Of a DNA stretch of 64,000 nucleotides, positions 17,244 through 26,123 are shown one piece after another (positions within the stretch are counted from its first letter, which is position 1; each line of letters starts with the position of its first letter). The notes beneath the pieces are model-generated. The model worked only from the letters and a program-made list of their open reading frames with translations. It did not search any database and was not told where the DNA came from. The DNA comes from Acidovorax sp. Leaf78. GTDB taxonomy: Bacteria; Pseudomonadota; Gammaproteobacteria; Burkholderiales; Burkholderiaceae_C. Made by a program: the position numbers and the translations under genes. The stretch lies in assembly GCF_001422735.1 (NCBI RefSeq), contig NZ_LMLZ01000021.1:186227-250226 (forward strand), in the 5' to 3' direction.

Positions 17244-17987
17244 ATGAACACCATCACCGACACTCTCCGCTCGGCCTTCGCCCCCACCGGACGCCTGCGC
17301 GCCTCCATCAATCTTGGCAACCCCATCCTGGCCCACCGCAATGCTGACACCGGCGAAGTCGGTGGTGTGTCTGTAGACATGGCGCGCCTGCTGGCACAGC
17401 GATTGGGCCTACCGATGGATCTGGTGGTGTTCGACGCGGCGGGCAAGTCAGTCGAAGCGGTGATGGCCGAAGAGGCCGACTTCGGCTTTTTCGCAGTGGA
17501 TCCGGTGCGCGGCCAGGGCATCGCTTTCACCGCGCCCTACGTACTGATCGAAGGCAGCTACATGGTCCGCACCGCGTCGCCGCTGCACGCCAATCGCGAT
17601 GTAGACCGTGCCGGCATCCGCGTGGTGGTGGGCAAGGGCAGCGCCTACGACCTGTACCTTACACGAGAACTCAAGGCCGCGGCGATCGAACGTGCACCCA
17701 CCTCGCCCACTGTGATCGATGTATTCGTGCAAACGCAGGCCGATGTGGCCGCGGGGGTCAGGCAGCAGTTGGAATCGGATTTGAGTCGCTTCCCTGGTCA
17801 CCGCATCCTGCCCGGCCATTTCATGGTCATCCAGCAAGCCATGGGATGCCCCAAGGTCCGCCCCGCAGAAGTAGCAGCTTACCTGGCATCTTTTGTGGAA
17901 GAGATGAAAGCATCTGGATTCGTGGCAGAAGCCCTGCGACGACATTGCATCGAGGGCGCGGCCGTGGCACCTGCGGTTAAAGCCTGA
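17244..17987 (+). CDS. Substrate-binding-domain protein without signal peptide (family 3-like)
   Basis: This 247-residue protein resembles family 3 extracellular solute-binding proteins: GRLRASINLGNPILA at the front, VDMARLLAQRLGLPMDLVVFDAAGKSVEAV, and DFGFFAVDPVRGQGIAFTAPYV. No signal peptide is visible: the N-terminus MNTITDTLRSAF runs straight into the domain, so the protein is probably cytoplasmic. No ABC permease or ATPase gene is adjacent. It follows the GntR gene by 33 bases and may be in the same operon. A role as a cytosolic binding protein or sensor, or an enzyme of cyclohexadienyl-dehydratase-like fold, is conceivable; its function is unknown. Confidence 0.7.
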   Translation: MNTITDTLRSAFAPTGRLRASINLGNPILAHRNADTGEVGGVSVDMARLLAQRLGLPMDLVVFDAAGKSVEAVMAEEADFGFFAVDPVRGQGIAFTAPYVLIEGSYMVRTASPLHANRDVDRAGIRVVVGKGSAYDLYLTRELKAAAIERAPTSPTVIDVFVQTQADVAAGVRQQLESDLSRFPGHRILPGHFMVIQQAMGCPKVRPAEVAAYLASFVEEMKASGFVAEALRRHCIEGAAVAPAVKA

Positions 17988-18622
17988 GCCCCTTAGGCAT
18001 AGGGGAGGCCACGCGCGAAGCGCGGACGCACCGCGCGCCAACGCATCACGGTCTTGAAAGTCGATAAAGCCACAGACAACTTGGGCTTGGTCTAGGCCTC
18101 GGGCGCTGAGATTTCTCGAATGTCTGCTTCTGATCGCAACAGTGGTTCAACGACCGCGGGCTTAACGTCAGCAACCAGCTTAAAGCTGCCATGTCCGGAC
18201 TCGGCTCTGCAGTGTCTGGAGTCAGTCGCCGGTTTCGCTTGTGCTCGCGCTGAATGCAGCGAAGCGACTGTTGGGCGCTTCGACTTTCCCCGGCCCGAGT
18301 GGCGCTGGAGAAGGTACTGCTGCCATATCGTTTCGCGACTCAACTGGTACCGCGGAACCGACCGCTTCTCAGTATCTTAGACTGACGGTTTTGACTCGTA
18401 GCGGTCGGTGGCGACCAAAGGAAAGCAGTCGGTCAACGTTGATTGCCGTCATTCACGTTCGACGGGCTGAGCAACTGCTTCGATCATGACCTGCCAATCG
18501 ACCAACGACTCGTCAGTGGTTTATGGCGCTAGCCTGCCCAAAACCCCTCCCATACTTGATCTGGTGTGGTTGACTTTGCTATCCGTTGGCTTCACCTGAT
18601 TCCCTTTTCGCGACAGCCCTGC
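17988..18622. other. 635-base region with no recognised gene
   Basis: Short open frames occur on both strands (for example minus-strand 18092-18343), but none shows a recognisable family or ribosome site. A small hairpin with CCCCT and AGGGG arms lies at about 17989-18005, just after the previous stop. The mixed codon character suggests decayed sequence. I see no RNA gene. Confidence 0.5.
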
Positions 18623-20245
18623 ATGCCTATCACTCTCACGACGTCCGCAAAACTACTGCAACTGCTGCCCGAGGCGGTGGTGCAGACCGATGCGGTGTGG
18701 GAGATCACTTATTTGAATCCGGCGTGGACAACACTCACCGGCCATTCGGTGGAGGCAGCGCTCGGCAGGTCTCTGCTTGAATTTGTGCATGCCGGCGACA
18801 TTGGCACCATGCGCTCGGGCATGCCGGTGTTCCGGTTGCGATTTGCCGACGCGAACTATCGCTGGGTGCGTCTGAAACTCCACCCGGAGACGGATGCGCA
18901 GGAGCGGGTGATCAGCCGCCAGGGTGTGCTGATCGAGATCAACGAGGTCACCGAGCAGGTGCTGGTGGAGATTCGCCAGCGCTTCTTGCGCCTGCTGGAA
19001 ACCATTGACGGCGTAGTGTGGGAAGCTGAAATCGGCGTGGGCAATACTTTCCTGAGCCCCCAGGTCGAACGCTTGTTCGGCTACTCCGTGGAGGAGTGGC
19101 GGTCTGACCCGGGCTTCTGGCGGGCGCATGTGCATCCCGACGACCTGGAGGCTGCCTTGATGATCGACGATGCCGCCTACAACGCGACGCACAGCTATGC
19201 CTACGAGATGAGTTATCGGCTGATTGCGAAATCCGGCAAGGTCGTGTGGGTGCGCGATCTGTGCCGCGCAGTGGTCGAGCCGGGGCGGCCGAACCGCATG
19301 ATCGGTCTGATGATCGACGTCACCCGGCAGAAGAACACCGAACTGGAGTTGTTGCGCTCCGAAAACCGCTATTCGCTGGCGACCCTCGGATCCAATGACG
19401 GCATCTGGTACTGGGACTTGCGAACCGACGCCCTGCATGTGTCCGGGCGCTTTCACCAGATCGTCGGGCTGGGTAGCGGCGATCATGTACACGACGGTGG
19501 CTGGAGCTTTCTGGAGCAACTCATCGATCCCGAAGATCGCGTGCGCGTGCAGGTGGCCTACCGCAGGCATCTGTCGGGGAACAGCCCGAACTTTTCGGTG
19601 GATTTCCGCGCGTTCCACGCGGCTGGACGGCTGGTGTGGGTCAATTGGCGCGGGCTCGCCGAGTTTGAAGACGGCGTTGCGGTGCGCATGGCGGGCTCGT
19701 TGATCGATCTGGCTGACCGTGGCAGTTCCTTCGATGCGCTGACCAGCTTGCCTGGCCGGCCGTTGTTCCGCGATCGCCTCGCGAATCTCATGGCGCTGCA
19801 CCAGAACGAGGCTGCGAATGGTGATGGCGTGCCAACGCGCGATGGAACCACAATGTTCGCCGTGCTGCTGCTGGATCTCAACGGGTTCAAGGCCGTCAAT
19901 GACAACTACGGACATCATGTGGGCGACCGGCTGTTGCAGCAGGTGGCGCGGCGGCTCGAATCCTGCGTGCGGGCGGTTGATATGGTCGCCCGCATGAGTG
20001 GCGACGAATTCAATGTGCTGTTGGAGTCCATTGATCCCGCTGAGGCCAGCAACCGCGCCCATCAGATCGCCGCCGCCCTCGCAGCGCCTTATGTGGTCGG
20101 CGAACACACCGTGATCAGTGGCGCGAGCATTGGACTTGTCAGCAGTGCATCCGGGCTGGCGACGGTGGACGACTACCTGCGCGCCGCAGACAGCGCGATG
20201 TACCGCGCCAAAAGTCAGTCATCGGGCGTGTGCGTGTTTCAATAA
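18623..20245 (+). CDS. PAS-domain diguanylate cyclase-like protein (SGDEF motif)
   Basis: This 540-residue protein starts at MPITLTTSAK. It has three PAS-like sensor domains (about 10-115, 125-250 and 260-380), the second with the PAC signature around RLIAKSGKVVWVRD, and a C-terminal GGDEF domain from about 385. The signature reads ARMSGDEFN, so the first Gly is Ser; the metal-binding Asp of LLLDLNGFKAVND and the Asp-Glu-Phe are kept. Such SGDEF variants can be active. It has no membrane segment, so it is a cytoplasmic sensor expected to make cyclic di-GMP. It is transcribed alone. Confidence 0.85.
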   Translation: MPITLTTSAKLLQLLPEAVVQTDAVWEITYLNPAWTTLTGHSVEAALGRSLLEFVHAGDIGTMRSGMPVFRLRFADANYRWVRLKLHPETDAQERVISRQGVLIEINEVTEQVLVEIRQRFLRLLETIDGVVWEAEIGVGNTFLSPQVERLFGYSVEEWRSDPGFWRAHVHPDDLEAALMIDDAAYNATHSYAYEMSYRLIAKSGKVVWVRDLCRAVVEPGRPNRMIGLMIDVTRQKNTELELLRSENRYSLATLGSNDGIWYWDLRTDALHVSGRFHQIVGLGSGDHVHDGGWSFLEQLIDPEDRVRVQVAYRRHLSGNSPNFSVDFRAFHAAGRLVWVNWRGLAEFEDGVAVRMAGSLIDLADRGSSFDALTSLPGRPLFRDRLANLMALHQNEAANGDGVPTRDGTTMFAVLLLDLNGFKAVNDNYGHHVGDRLLQQVARRLESCVRAVDMVARMSGDEFNVLLESIDPAEASNRAHQIAAALAAPYVVGEHTVISGASIGLVSSASGLATVDDYLRAADSAMYRAKSQSSGVCVFQ

Positions 20246-20271
20246 AAGGTGTCAGAGACGCCCTTCACGTT

Positions 20272-20772
20272 TCAAAGAGAACCGCTCTGACCGAAGGCAC
20301 CCTTGCGCCTGCGCAGACGCACGATCTGGATCGTGAGTCCCACGACAAGCGACGCAAGCAGCGCGATGTGTACGCCCTGGAGCAGCGGCGATTGAAGGCT
20401 CGACACGACAGGATCGCCGGGCGGAAGGCGTCTCAGCGTCTCAGTCGCGGTGGGCACCATCAGCAGGAAGAACGTCAGCGTGAGTGCGATGGTCTCGATA
20501 TAGCTTGAAGCCCGCTTCAAAGCCGGGAGATGTCCGACGCCATACCCGACCGCCAGGAACAGGAGCGTCAGCGCACCGACGGCATACCCGGCCGCCTGGT
20601 GAGTCACCAGAAACACCGTGCCTGCGCCGATCAGCATGCAGACCAGATAGAGCACGCCGAGACGTGACCGCGGCACGATCCTTCCGCTGCGCGCGAACAT
20701 GTAGATGGCGGCGGGGATGGCAGGCAGGCTGCCCAGCGTGTGCAGCCAACCGATGAGGGAGATTCCAGACAT
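20272..20772 (-). CDS. Small integral membrane protein of unknown function
   Basis: This 166-residue protein has about five hydrophobic segments (5-25, 37-58, 63-82, 93-110 and 136-155) and a basic cytoplasmic tail IVRLRRRKGAFG. I do not recognise the family. It lies 66 bases downstream of a tetR gene on the same strand and is likely its target and operon partner. An unidentified inner-membrane role such as transport or stress response is possible, but nothing in the sequence shows a substrate. Confidence 0.75.
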   Translation of the reverse strand: MSGISLIGWLHTLGSLPAIPAAIYMFARSGRIVPRSRLGVLYLVCMLIGAGTVFLVTHQAAGYAVGALTLLFLAVGYGVGHLPALKRASSYIETIALTLTFFLLMVPTATETLRRLPPGDPVVSSLQSPLLQGVHIALLASLVVGLTIQIVRLRRRKGAFGQSGSL

Positions 20773-20838
20773 GGGGTTTCCTGTGGTGGGTCAATTGGGA
20801 ACATCTGCGCGATTCGGTGGCACGACAGCCACGCGCGA

Positions 20839-21426
20839 TCACGCTGCGGGAGATTTCTCAAGGCGTTGAAGCAACGGGCCGACGATCGTGGTGAACACCG
20901 CCGGATCTCCGTAGGCGCGGGCTGAGAACATGGCGCCGTGGACCGTGGCGATGAATGCTTCAGCCTCGGCGGCGTCAGTCCCTTTCAAGTGCACAGACTT
21001 CTGCCGCATGCCGGCCCGCAGGACCTGCTCTAGCCAAGCCGACAGGGCATTGAAGTGCGCACGAACCTCCAGCGCCACAGCCTCCGGAAGAATGGGCATC
21101 TGGCTTGCGAGCAACGCGCAGATGCACAGGGGCGCACTGCCGTCCGAGATGCATTTTTGCCAATACCCCACGTAGGCGCGAAGCTGTGCCAGCGCATCCG
21201 GCACGCTCTCGCTCAACGCCGCCATGCCAGCCGCAGCCTCCTCGCGGTACTGCTTGACCAGCACCTGCACCAACTCCGCCTTGCTCGGAAAGTGATGATG
21301 GATGCTGGCGTTGCGGATGCCGACCACCTTGGCGATGTCGGCGTAGCTAAAGCTGTCATAGCCGCCCGCCACGAGCAGCGTCCTCGCGGTTCTCAAAATG
21401 TCTGCAGCGGTGTCTGATGTAGCCAT
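20839..21426 (-). CDS. TetR-family transcriptional regulator
   Basis: This 195-residue repressor has an N-terminal helix-turn-helix (ILRTARTLLVAGGYDSFSYADIAKVVGIRNASIHHHF region, residues 10-46) typical of TetR, and a variable helical ligand domain (TetR_C type, with an LCICALLASQ segment). The ATG is at 21424-21426. A near-perfect 20-base palindrome lies nine bases upstream, so autoregulation is likely. The downstream membrane-protein gene is probably co-transcribed. The ligand is unknown. Confidence 0.88.
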   Translation of the reverse strand: MATSDTAADILRTARTLLVAGGYDSFSYADIAKVVGIRNASIHHHFPSKAELVQVLVKQYREEAAAGMAALSESVPDALAQLRAYVGYWQKCISDGSAPLCICALLASQMPILPEAVALEVRAHFNALSAWLEQVLRAGMRQKSVHLKGTDAAEAEAFIATVHGAMFSARAYGDPAVFTTIVGPLLQRLEKSPAA

Positions 21427-21434
21427 GAGTGCAG

Positions 21435-21454
21435 TCTACCTACTAGTAGATAGA
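21435..21454. promoter_or_regulatory. TetR-type operator
   Basis: TCTACCTACTAGTAGATAGA is palindromic except for one base pair, centred in CTACTAGTAG. It lies nine bases before the tetR start codon. Position and symmetry fit an autoregulatory TetR site. Confidence 0.72.
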
Positions 21455-21645
21455 TATGTCAATACGGACTGATCAGAAAGACGCGAGGTGACGATCAACG
21501 GTGCGCGCACGTCGTAGCGCTCGCACCGCGATGTAGGGCTGCGACGGAGAAGTTGGCCGCAACCGGGTGCTTGCCGCGACGCACAGCAGGGCCGCAATCG
21601 GGCCACTGCCGCCAATGCGCCTGCGGCGCGGTGCTCACACGCCGC

Positions 21646-22566
21646 CTACGCCTCCACACCCAACGACACAGCCACATCCACCAGCTGCTGCCTCACCCAC
21701 GCATGCGCCGGGTCGCCGTGAAACCGCTCGTGCCAGATCATGGCCGGTGACAACGGCGCCACCTGCAGCGGCAAGTCCAGCAGCGCCAGCGGAAGCCTCT
21801 TGGCCATCAAACGTGCAAACCGGCTGGGCAGGGTCAGGACCATGTCGCTGTCTGCAACCAGCATGGCGGCCGCCAGAAAGTGCGGCACCCGCAGCGCGAC
21901 GTGGCGGGTCAGCCCCTGGGCTGAGAGGGCGACATCCACAGCGCTCTCTCCCACGCCTGAAATCGTCACCGCAACATGGCGCAGTGCCACGTAACGGTCC
22001 AGCCCGAAGGCACCTTGCGCCGCAGGGTGGCCGGCCCGCACCACGCACACCATGCTGTCGGTATAGAGCCCCCGCCGATGCAGGCTGCCGGGCAGCGCAT
22101 CAAAGATACCCAGCGCCAGGTCTGCGGTGCCTTGTTCGATCAGCCGCACGTTGTCGCCGGCGGGCTGCGCGATGTGCAGGCTCAACGCGGGCGCTTGGCG
22201 CTCCAGGCGCGCTACCAGGCCGGCCAGCACCACGATGCTCAGGTGGTCGTGCGCGGCGATGGTGATGCGGCCTGTGGCCGCGGCGGGGTCGAAGACCGCG
22301 GGCGACACGATGCCGCGTGCATCGTCCAGCAGCTTGCTCACCGGGCCTGCCAAGGCTTCGCCGCGCGGCGTCAGGTCCAGCCCTAGCTTGCCGCGCACCA
22401 CCAGCTGGTCGCCCAGCATGCGGCGCAGGCGCCCCAGTGCCCGGCTGGCGGCCGGTTGGCTCAAGCCCAGGCGCAGGCCTGCCTGGGTCACGCTGCGCTC
22501 GCGAACGAGTGCTTCAAACAGCTTGAGCAGGTTGAGGTCGACCATCGACAAATCCACTGGGTGCAT
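21646..22566 (-). CDS. LysR-family transcriptional regulator
   Basis: This 306-residue protein starts at MHPVDLSMVDLNLLKLFEAL; starts six codons earlier or seven codons later are also possible. The N-terminal winged helix (RSVTQAGLRLGLSQPAASRAL) is the LysR signature, followed by a linker helix and a periplasmic-binding-like effector domain of the PBP2_LTTR type. It is divergent from the NmrA-like gene across 80 bases, the classical arrangement in which a LysR protein controls its neighbour and itself. The effector is unknown; quinones or aromatic stress would fit the target. Confidence 0.88.
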   Translation of the reverse strand: MHPVDLSMVDLNLLKLFEALVRERSVTQAGLRLGLSQPAASRALGRLRRMLGDQLVVRGKLGLDLTPRGEALAGPVSKLLDDARGIVSPAVFDPAAATGRITIAAHDHLSIVVLAGLVARLERQAPALSLHIAQPAGDNVRLIEQGTADLALGIFDALPGSLHRRGLYTDSMVCVVRAGHPAAQGAFGLDRYVALRHVAVTISGVGESAVDVALSAQGLTRHVALRVPHFLAAAMLVADSDMVLTLPSRFARLMAKRLPLALLDLPLQVAPLSPAMIWHERFHGDPAHAWVRQQLVDVAVSLGVEA

Positions 22567-22646
22567 TCTCGGTATGCCTTCCATGTCATTGATGCATTGC
22601 GGGCCATCATCCACCATTCCTGTTCATCTTGAATAGGAGTTTTTGC

Positions 22647-23549
22647 ATGACTGTTTCCTCACTGCCCTACGCTGTATTTGGCGTGACAGGCCGCACCGGC
22701 GCTGCCGCCGCCGACGCGCTGCTGCAGGCCGGCCAACGGGTGCGCGTGGTGGTGCGCAACCCGGCCCAGGGCCAACCGTGGGCCGAGCGCGGCGCAGAGG
22801 TGGCCGTGGCCGACCTGACGGATGTGGCGTCCATGGCGCGCGCACTGCGCAACGTGCGGGGGGCCTATGTGGTCTGCCCTCAGCACTATGGCCATGAAGA
22901 CTTGTTCGAGCGGGCGGCGCTGATCGCCGACACGGTAGCCAAAGCGTCCGTCGCCGCGGGCGTGCCCAGGCTGGTGGCCTTGTCCTCGGTGGGCGCAGAC
23001 CGTGACAGCAAGATCGGGTGGATAGCGATGAACCGCGTGTTCGAGCAGCGGGTGGGCGACGCGGGCGTGCCGACCATCTTTCTGCGCGCGGCCTATTTCA
23101 TGGAGAACTGGACGCCGCTGGTTCAACAGGCGGTGCGCACGGGCACCTTGCCCACGTTCTTGGCACCAGCGCAACGGCGGCTGCCGATGGTGGCCACGGT
23201 GGATGTCGGCAGGGCTGCCGCTGCCCTGATGCAGGAAGAATGGACGCAGACCTGCGCAGTGACGCTGACAGGGCCGCAAGACTACAGCCCGCACGATGTG
23301 GCGGACGCGGTGTCGGCCACCATCGACAAGCCGGTGGATGTGGCGGTGCTGCCGCCAGAAGAATGGCCGCTGGCGCTGGCGGGCGCTCATTTCTCAAACG
23401 CTGCGCTGGCGGGCTTCACGGAAATGACGGTGGGCCTCAATAGCTCGCACATCGATATCACGAGCGATGCCAGCGCTGTGCAGCGGGCAGGCACCACTGC
23501 GCTGGAGCAGGTCATCGCTGTCATCGCACGGTCGCAATCACCCGCGTAG
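22647..23549 (+). CDS. NmrA-family NAD(P)-binding protein
   Basis: This 300-residue atypical short-chain dehydrogenase has a dinucleotide-binding loop FGVTGRTGAAAADAL at residues 10-25 and the NmrA/quinone-oxidoreductase-2 pattern (VVVRNP, VADLTD, VALSSVGAD). The active-site Tyr-x-x-x-Lys of classical SDRs is absent. The ATG at 22647 has AGGAG seven bases upstream and is preferred over an earlier in-frame TTG. Members of this group act as NAD(P)H:quinone reductases or redox sensors. The role here is unproven; it is probably controlled by the divergent LysR gene. Confidence 0.83.
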   Translation: MTVSSLPYAVFGVTGRTGAAAADALLQAGQRVRVVVRNPAQGQPWAERGAEVAVADLTDVASMARALRNVRGAYVVCPQHYGHEDLFERAALIADTVAKASVAAGVPRLVALSSVGADRDSKIGWIAMNRVFEQRVGDAGVPTIFLRAAYFMENWTPLVQQAVRTGTLPTFLAPAQRRLPMVATVDVGRAAAALMQEEWTQTCAVTLTGPQDYSPHDVADAVSATIDKPVDVAVLPPEEWPLALAGAHFSNAALAGFTEMTVGLNSSHIDITSDASAVQRAGTTALEQVIAVIARSQSPA

Positions 23550-23747
23550 GCGGCCAGGCACGGCCAGGCGGCCTTCTGCGGTGCGGTATGGCAGATGTTG
23601 GCGCTGCACAAGGCACATCGGCCGTGGCGGCGCCACGTGCAGAACCGCAGCGTGCCCGACGCGGTGGACAGCGGCCGACAATACGCGGCGGTCCACGCGC
23701 GGCGGCGGCGCCGATCAGGTTGCGTGTGCCAGGGCCGGGCGCCCGGC

Positions 23748-24689
23748 CTACTCCGCTGGGCGGGTGTGGTGGGTGGTCTGCCTGTTGCGAAATTCGGTGG
23801 GGGTGCAACCCGCCTCTCGTTTGAAGAACTTGGCGAAGTTCGCCAGGTCGTTGTAGCCCAGGCTCTCGGCCACGCGCGCCACCGGCCAGACGGTGTGGGC
23901 CAGCAGGCGCTTGGCCTCCAGAACCACGCGGGCGGAGATGAAGGCCTTGGGCGTGACCCCCGCCGCGTCCAGCGATGCGCGCACCAGGCTTTTTTCAGAG
24001 CAGCCCAGCTGCTGCGCATACCTGGGCAGCTGGTGCCAGGTGGCAAAGTGCTTTTCCACCAGCAATTCAAACGCCTTGAACCTTTGCAACGCGCGCCCCG
24101 GGGCGGCGCGCTGCGCCGACTGCTGCTCGTGCGCCATGCGCAGCCGCGTCAGCAATGCGTACAGCTGGTAGCGCAACAAGGCAGGGGCCTGCAGCGACGC
24201 TGCGCTGGTCTGCGTGTCGTGGTGCATCTGCGCAATGGTGTGGGCGACGACCTGCGCGGTGCTGCCATCAAGCACCCACGGCGGCGGCAGCCCGTCCAGC
24301 CCTTCCAGCCCTTCCACCGGTGCTTGAGCGTGCACGGCCGGCGGCGCTGACCACAGGAACTCGGGGCGGAACAGGACCATCCAGCCATCCCAGTCCTGCG
24401 CGTCTCCAAAGCTGTGGGTTGTGCCGGGCCGCAGGACCAGCACCGAGCCCGGGCCGCAGCGCACATACTCGAAGTCCACCAGATGGATGCAGGTGCCTTC
24501 CGTCACGAAGATCAGCGTGGGAAAGGCGTAGCGGTACGTCGACGCGAGCGCCTCGCCGCCCACTCGTTTGCGCAGGTCCGAGACCCGGAATATCTCCAGA
24601 TCGAGCGGGTACAGCCCCTGCGGCTGATAGCTCAGGTGCTGGATGTCGGGCTGGCGCGCTGCAGTGGGCTGGGGGCGACGTGGGGCCAT
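23748..24689 (-). CDS. AraC-family transcriptional regulator
   Basis: This 313-residue protein has an N-terminal cupin-like sensing domain (about 40-130, with VLRPGTTHSFGD) and a C-terminal AraC/XylS double helix-turn-helix (about 205-300), with RVAESLGYNDLANFAKFFKRE as the second recognition unit. The gene is divergent from the NTF2-like gene 170 bases away and probably regulates it. The inducer is unknown. Between this stop and the preceding NmrA gene stop lie 198 bases with nothing recognised. Confidence 0.88.
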   Translation of the reverse strand: MAPRRPQPTAARQPDIQHLSYQPQGLYPLDLEIFRVSDLRKRVGGEALASTYRYAFPTLIFVTEGTCIHLVDFEYVRCGPGSVLVLRPGTTHSFGDAQDWDGWMVLFRPEFLWSAPPAVHAQAPVEGLEGLDGLPPPWVLDGSTAQVVAHTIAQMHHDTQTSAASLQAPALLRYQLYALLTRLRMAHEQQSAQRAAPGRALQRFKAFELLVEKHFATWHQLPRYAQQLGCSEKSLVRASLDAAGVTPKAFISARVVLEAKRLLAHTVWPVARVAESLGYNDLANFAKFFKREAGCTPTEFRNRQTTHHTRPAE

Positions 24690-24770
24690 GGTGGCGAGTG
24701 GTGCAAGGCTGCAGAGAAATGTCCTGAAGTGACAGCCATCCGGCCCGTTTCAACCGGTTCTTTGGCATTC

Positions 24771-24785
24771 GATTGTCCAACAATC
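24771..24785. promoter_or_regulatory. Short inverted repeat between the AraC and NTF2-like genes
   Basis: GATTGT and ACAATC flank a three-base spacer, in the gap between the two divergent start codons. It may be a regulator site or part of a promoter; there is no further evidence. Confidence 0.35.
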
Positions 24786-24859
24786 ACCTCGTCGCCCATC
24801 ACACCACACGGGGGCGATAACCACAACCAACCCGCTTCACGCTGACCCAAGGAAACCCC

Positions 24860-25249
24860 ATGCACCCCATCGATATCGCCCAGGTCTACATCAAGGCTGC
24901 CCAGACCGGCGACCAAGCCACCCTGGCCCACGTCATCTCGCCCGACGTGGTCTGGCACCAGCCCGGCAACAACCAGTTCTCGGGCACCCACCACGGCATT
25001 GCTGCCGTGGGCCAGATGCTGGGCCGGATGATGGCCGTGTCGAACGGGACATTCGCGATCACCCGGGCCGACCACTACATGGCCAACGGAGACTGGGTGG
25101 CCGTGAGCATTGAATTCGCGGGCCACCGCGACGGCCTGACGCTGCAGCAGCCCGGCGTGGATCTGCTGCGCATCAGCGATGGAAAGATCGTGGAGGTGCG
25201 TTTGTTCTCCAGCGACCCGGCGCAGGAGGACGCGTTCTGGGGCCAGTGA
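24860..25249 (+). CDS. SnoaL/NTF2-like fold protein
   Basis: This 129-residue protein has the ketosteroid-isomerase/SnoaL fold pattern: an N-terminal helix (IDIAQVYIKAAQTGD), DVVWHQPGNNQFSGTHHG, and a C-terminal beta segment VDLLRISDGKIVEVRLF. AAGGAAA lies just before the ATG. Such proteins are isomerases, dehydratases or polyketide-type cyclases, or ligand binders of unknown role. It is monocistronic, and probably under the divergent AraC-family protein. Confidence 0.8.
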   Translation: MHPIDIAQVYIKAAQTGDQATLAHVISPDVVWHQPGNNQFSGTHHGIAAVGQMLGRMMAVSNGTFAITRADHYMANGDWVAVSIEFAGHRDGLTLQQPGVDLLRISDGKIVEVRLFSSDPAQEDAFWGQ

Positions 25250-25312
25250 TAGCGTGGTGCTTGCGCGGTGACTGCGCAGTGACTGGTTTGCGGGCCTGCA
25301 GCACTCGGCGGA

Positions 25313-26080
25313 TCACATGTAGGTCGACGCCAGCCCCCCGTCCACCGGGATGTTGGCGCCGCTCACCCAGCGCGCCGCGTCGCTGCACAGAAAGGCGATC
25401 ACGGGTGCCACCTCATCGCTGAAGGCGGGGCGCTTCATGCGGTGCGCGTCTTTCTCCACGCGGTCCTGCCCCAGCATCTGCACAAAGTCGCCCAGGATGG
25501 GCGTGAACACCGGCCCGGGGGCCACGCAGTTCATGCGCACGCCGCGCTCCATGAATATCTTTTGCGACTGCGTGGTGGTCCACACGATCAGCGCCTCTTT
25601 GAAGTACTGGTAGCAAGTGTCTTGCGCCACCGGGTGGGCAGCCAGCCACTTCGCACCTTCGTCAAAACTGGCGGTAGCGCCCAGGGTGCGGTGTTGCTCC
25701 AGCCGCTGGGGCCACTCGGCGCCCAGGATGGATGCGATGTTGACGATGGAGCCGCCCTCGCCCATGCGCTCCAGCAGGCGGTGCGTGACATGGCGCAGGC
25801 CCAGGTAGTTGACCCGGCCCACCAGCTCGGCGGGCGATGTGCCCGGCACGCCCGCAATGTTGGCCAGCGCATCCACCTGTGCGGGTAGCTGCGCTACGGC
25901 GGCGTCGATGGCGGCCGGGTCGCCCAAGTCGACCTGCACGAAGCCGTCGAGCGTGAGTGTGGGCGCATTGCGGTCCACACCGATCACGCGGGCGCCTTGC
26001 TGGCGGGCCAGCTTGGCAAAGTCCGCGCCGATGCCCGAGCAGCAGCCGGTGACGACGATGGTTTTGTTGTTGAGGGTCAT
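25313..26080 (-). CDS. Short-chain dehydrogenase, coniferyl-alcohol-dehydrogenase-like
   Basis: This 255-residue SDR has the cofactor loop TGCCSGIGADFA near residues 10-21 and an unusual active-site region with Tyr-Lys in CYQYFKEAL; VDGGLASTYM closes the protein. The start MTLNNKTIVV has AGGAGA upstream; a 13-codon frame extension is ignored. Its length and the opening IGVDRNAPTLTLDGFVQVDL resemble the coniferyl alcohol dehydrogenase CalA of Pseudomonas. It follows the aryl-aldehyde dehydrogenase gene, with a strong hairpin in the 80-base gap, so the pair likely oxidise an aryl alcohol to the acid. The substrate is inferred. Confidence 0.8.
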   Translation of the reverse strand: MTLNNKTIVVTGCCSGIGADFAKLARQQGARVIGVDRNAPTLTLDGFVQVDLGDPAAIDAAVAQLPAQVDALANIAGVPGTSPAELVGRVNYLGLRHVTHRLLERMGEGGSIVNIASILGAEWPQRLEQHRTLGATASFDEGAKWLAAHPVAQDTCYQYFKEALIVWTTTQSQKIFMERGVRMNCVAPGPVFTPILGDFVQMLGQDRVEKDAHRMKRPAFSDEVAPVIAFLCSDAARWVSGANIPVDGGLASTYM

Positions 26081-26123
26081 GGAAGTTGTCTCCTGTTTTT
26101 TTGGTGAGAGGGCGAGCACAGGT

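Noticed and set aside
18092-18343. An 83-codon minus-strand frame as a gene
   Set aside because: It has no family, no ribosome site and sits in degenerate-looking sequence.
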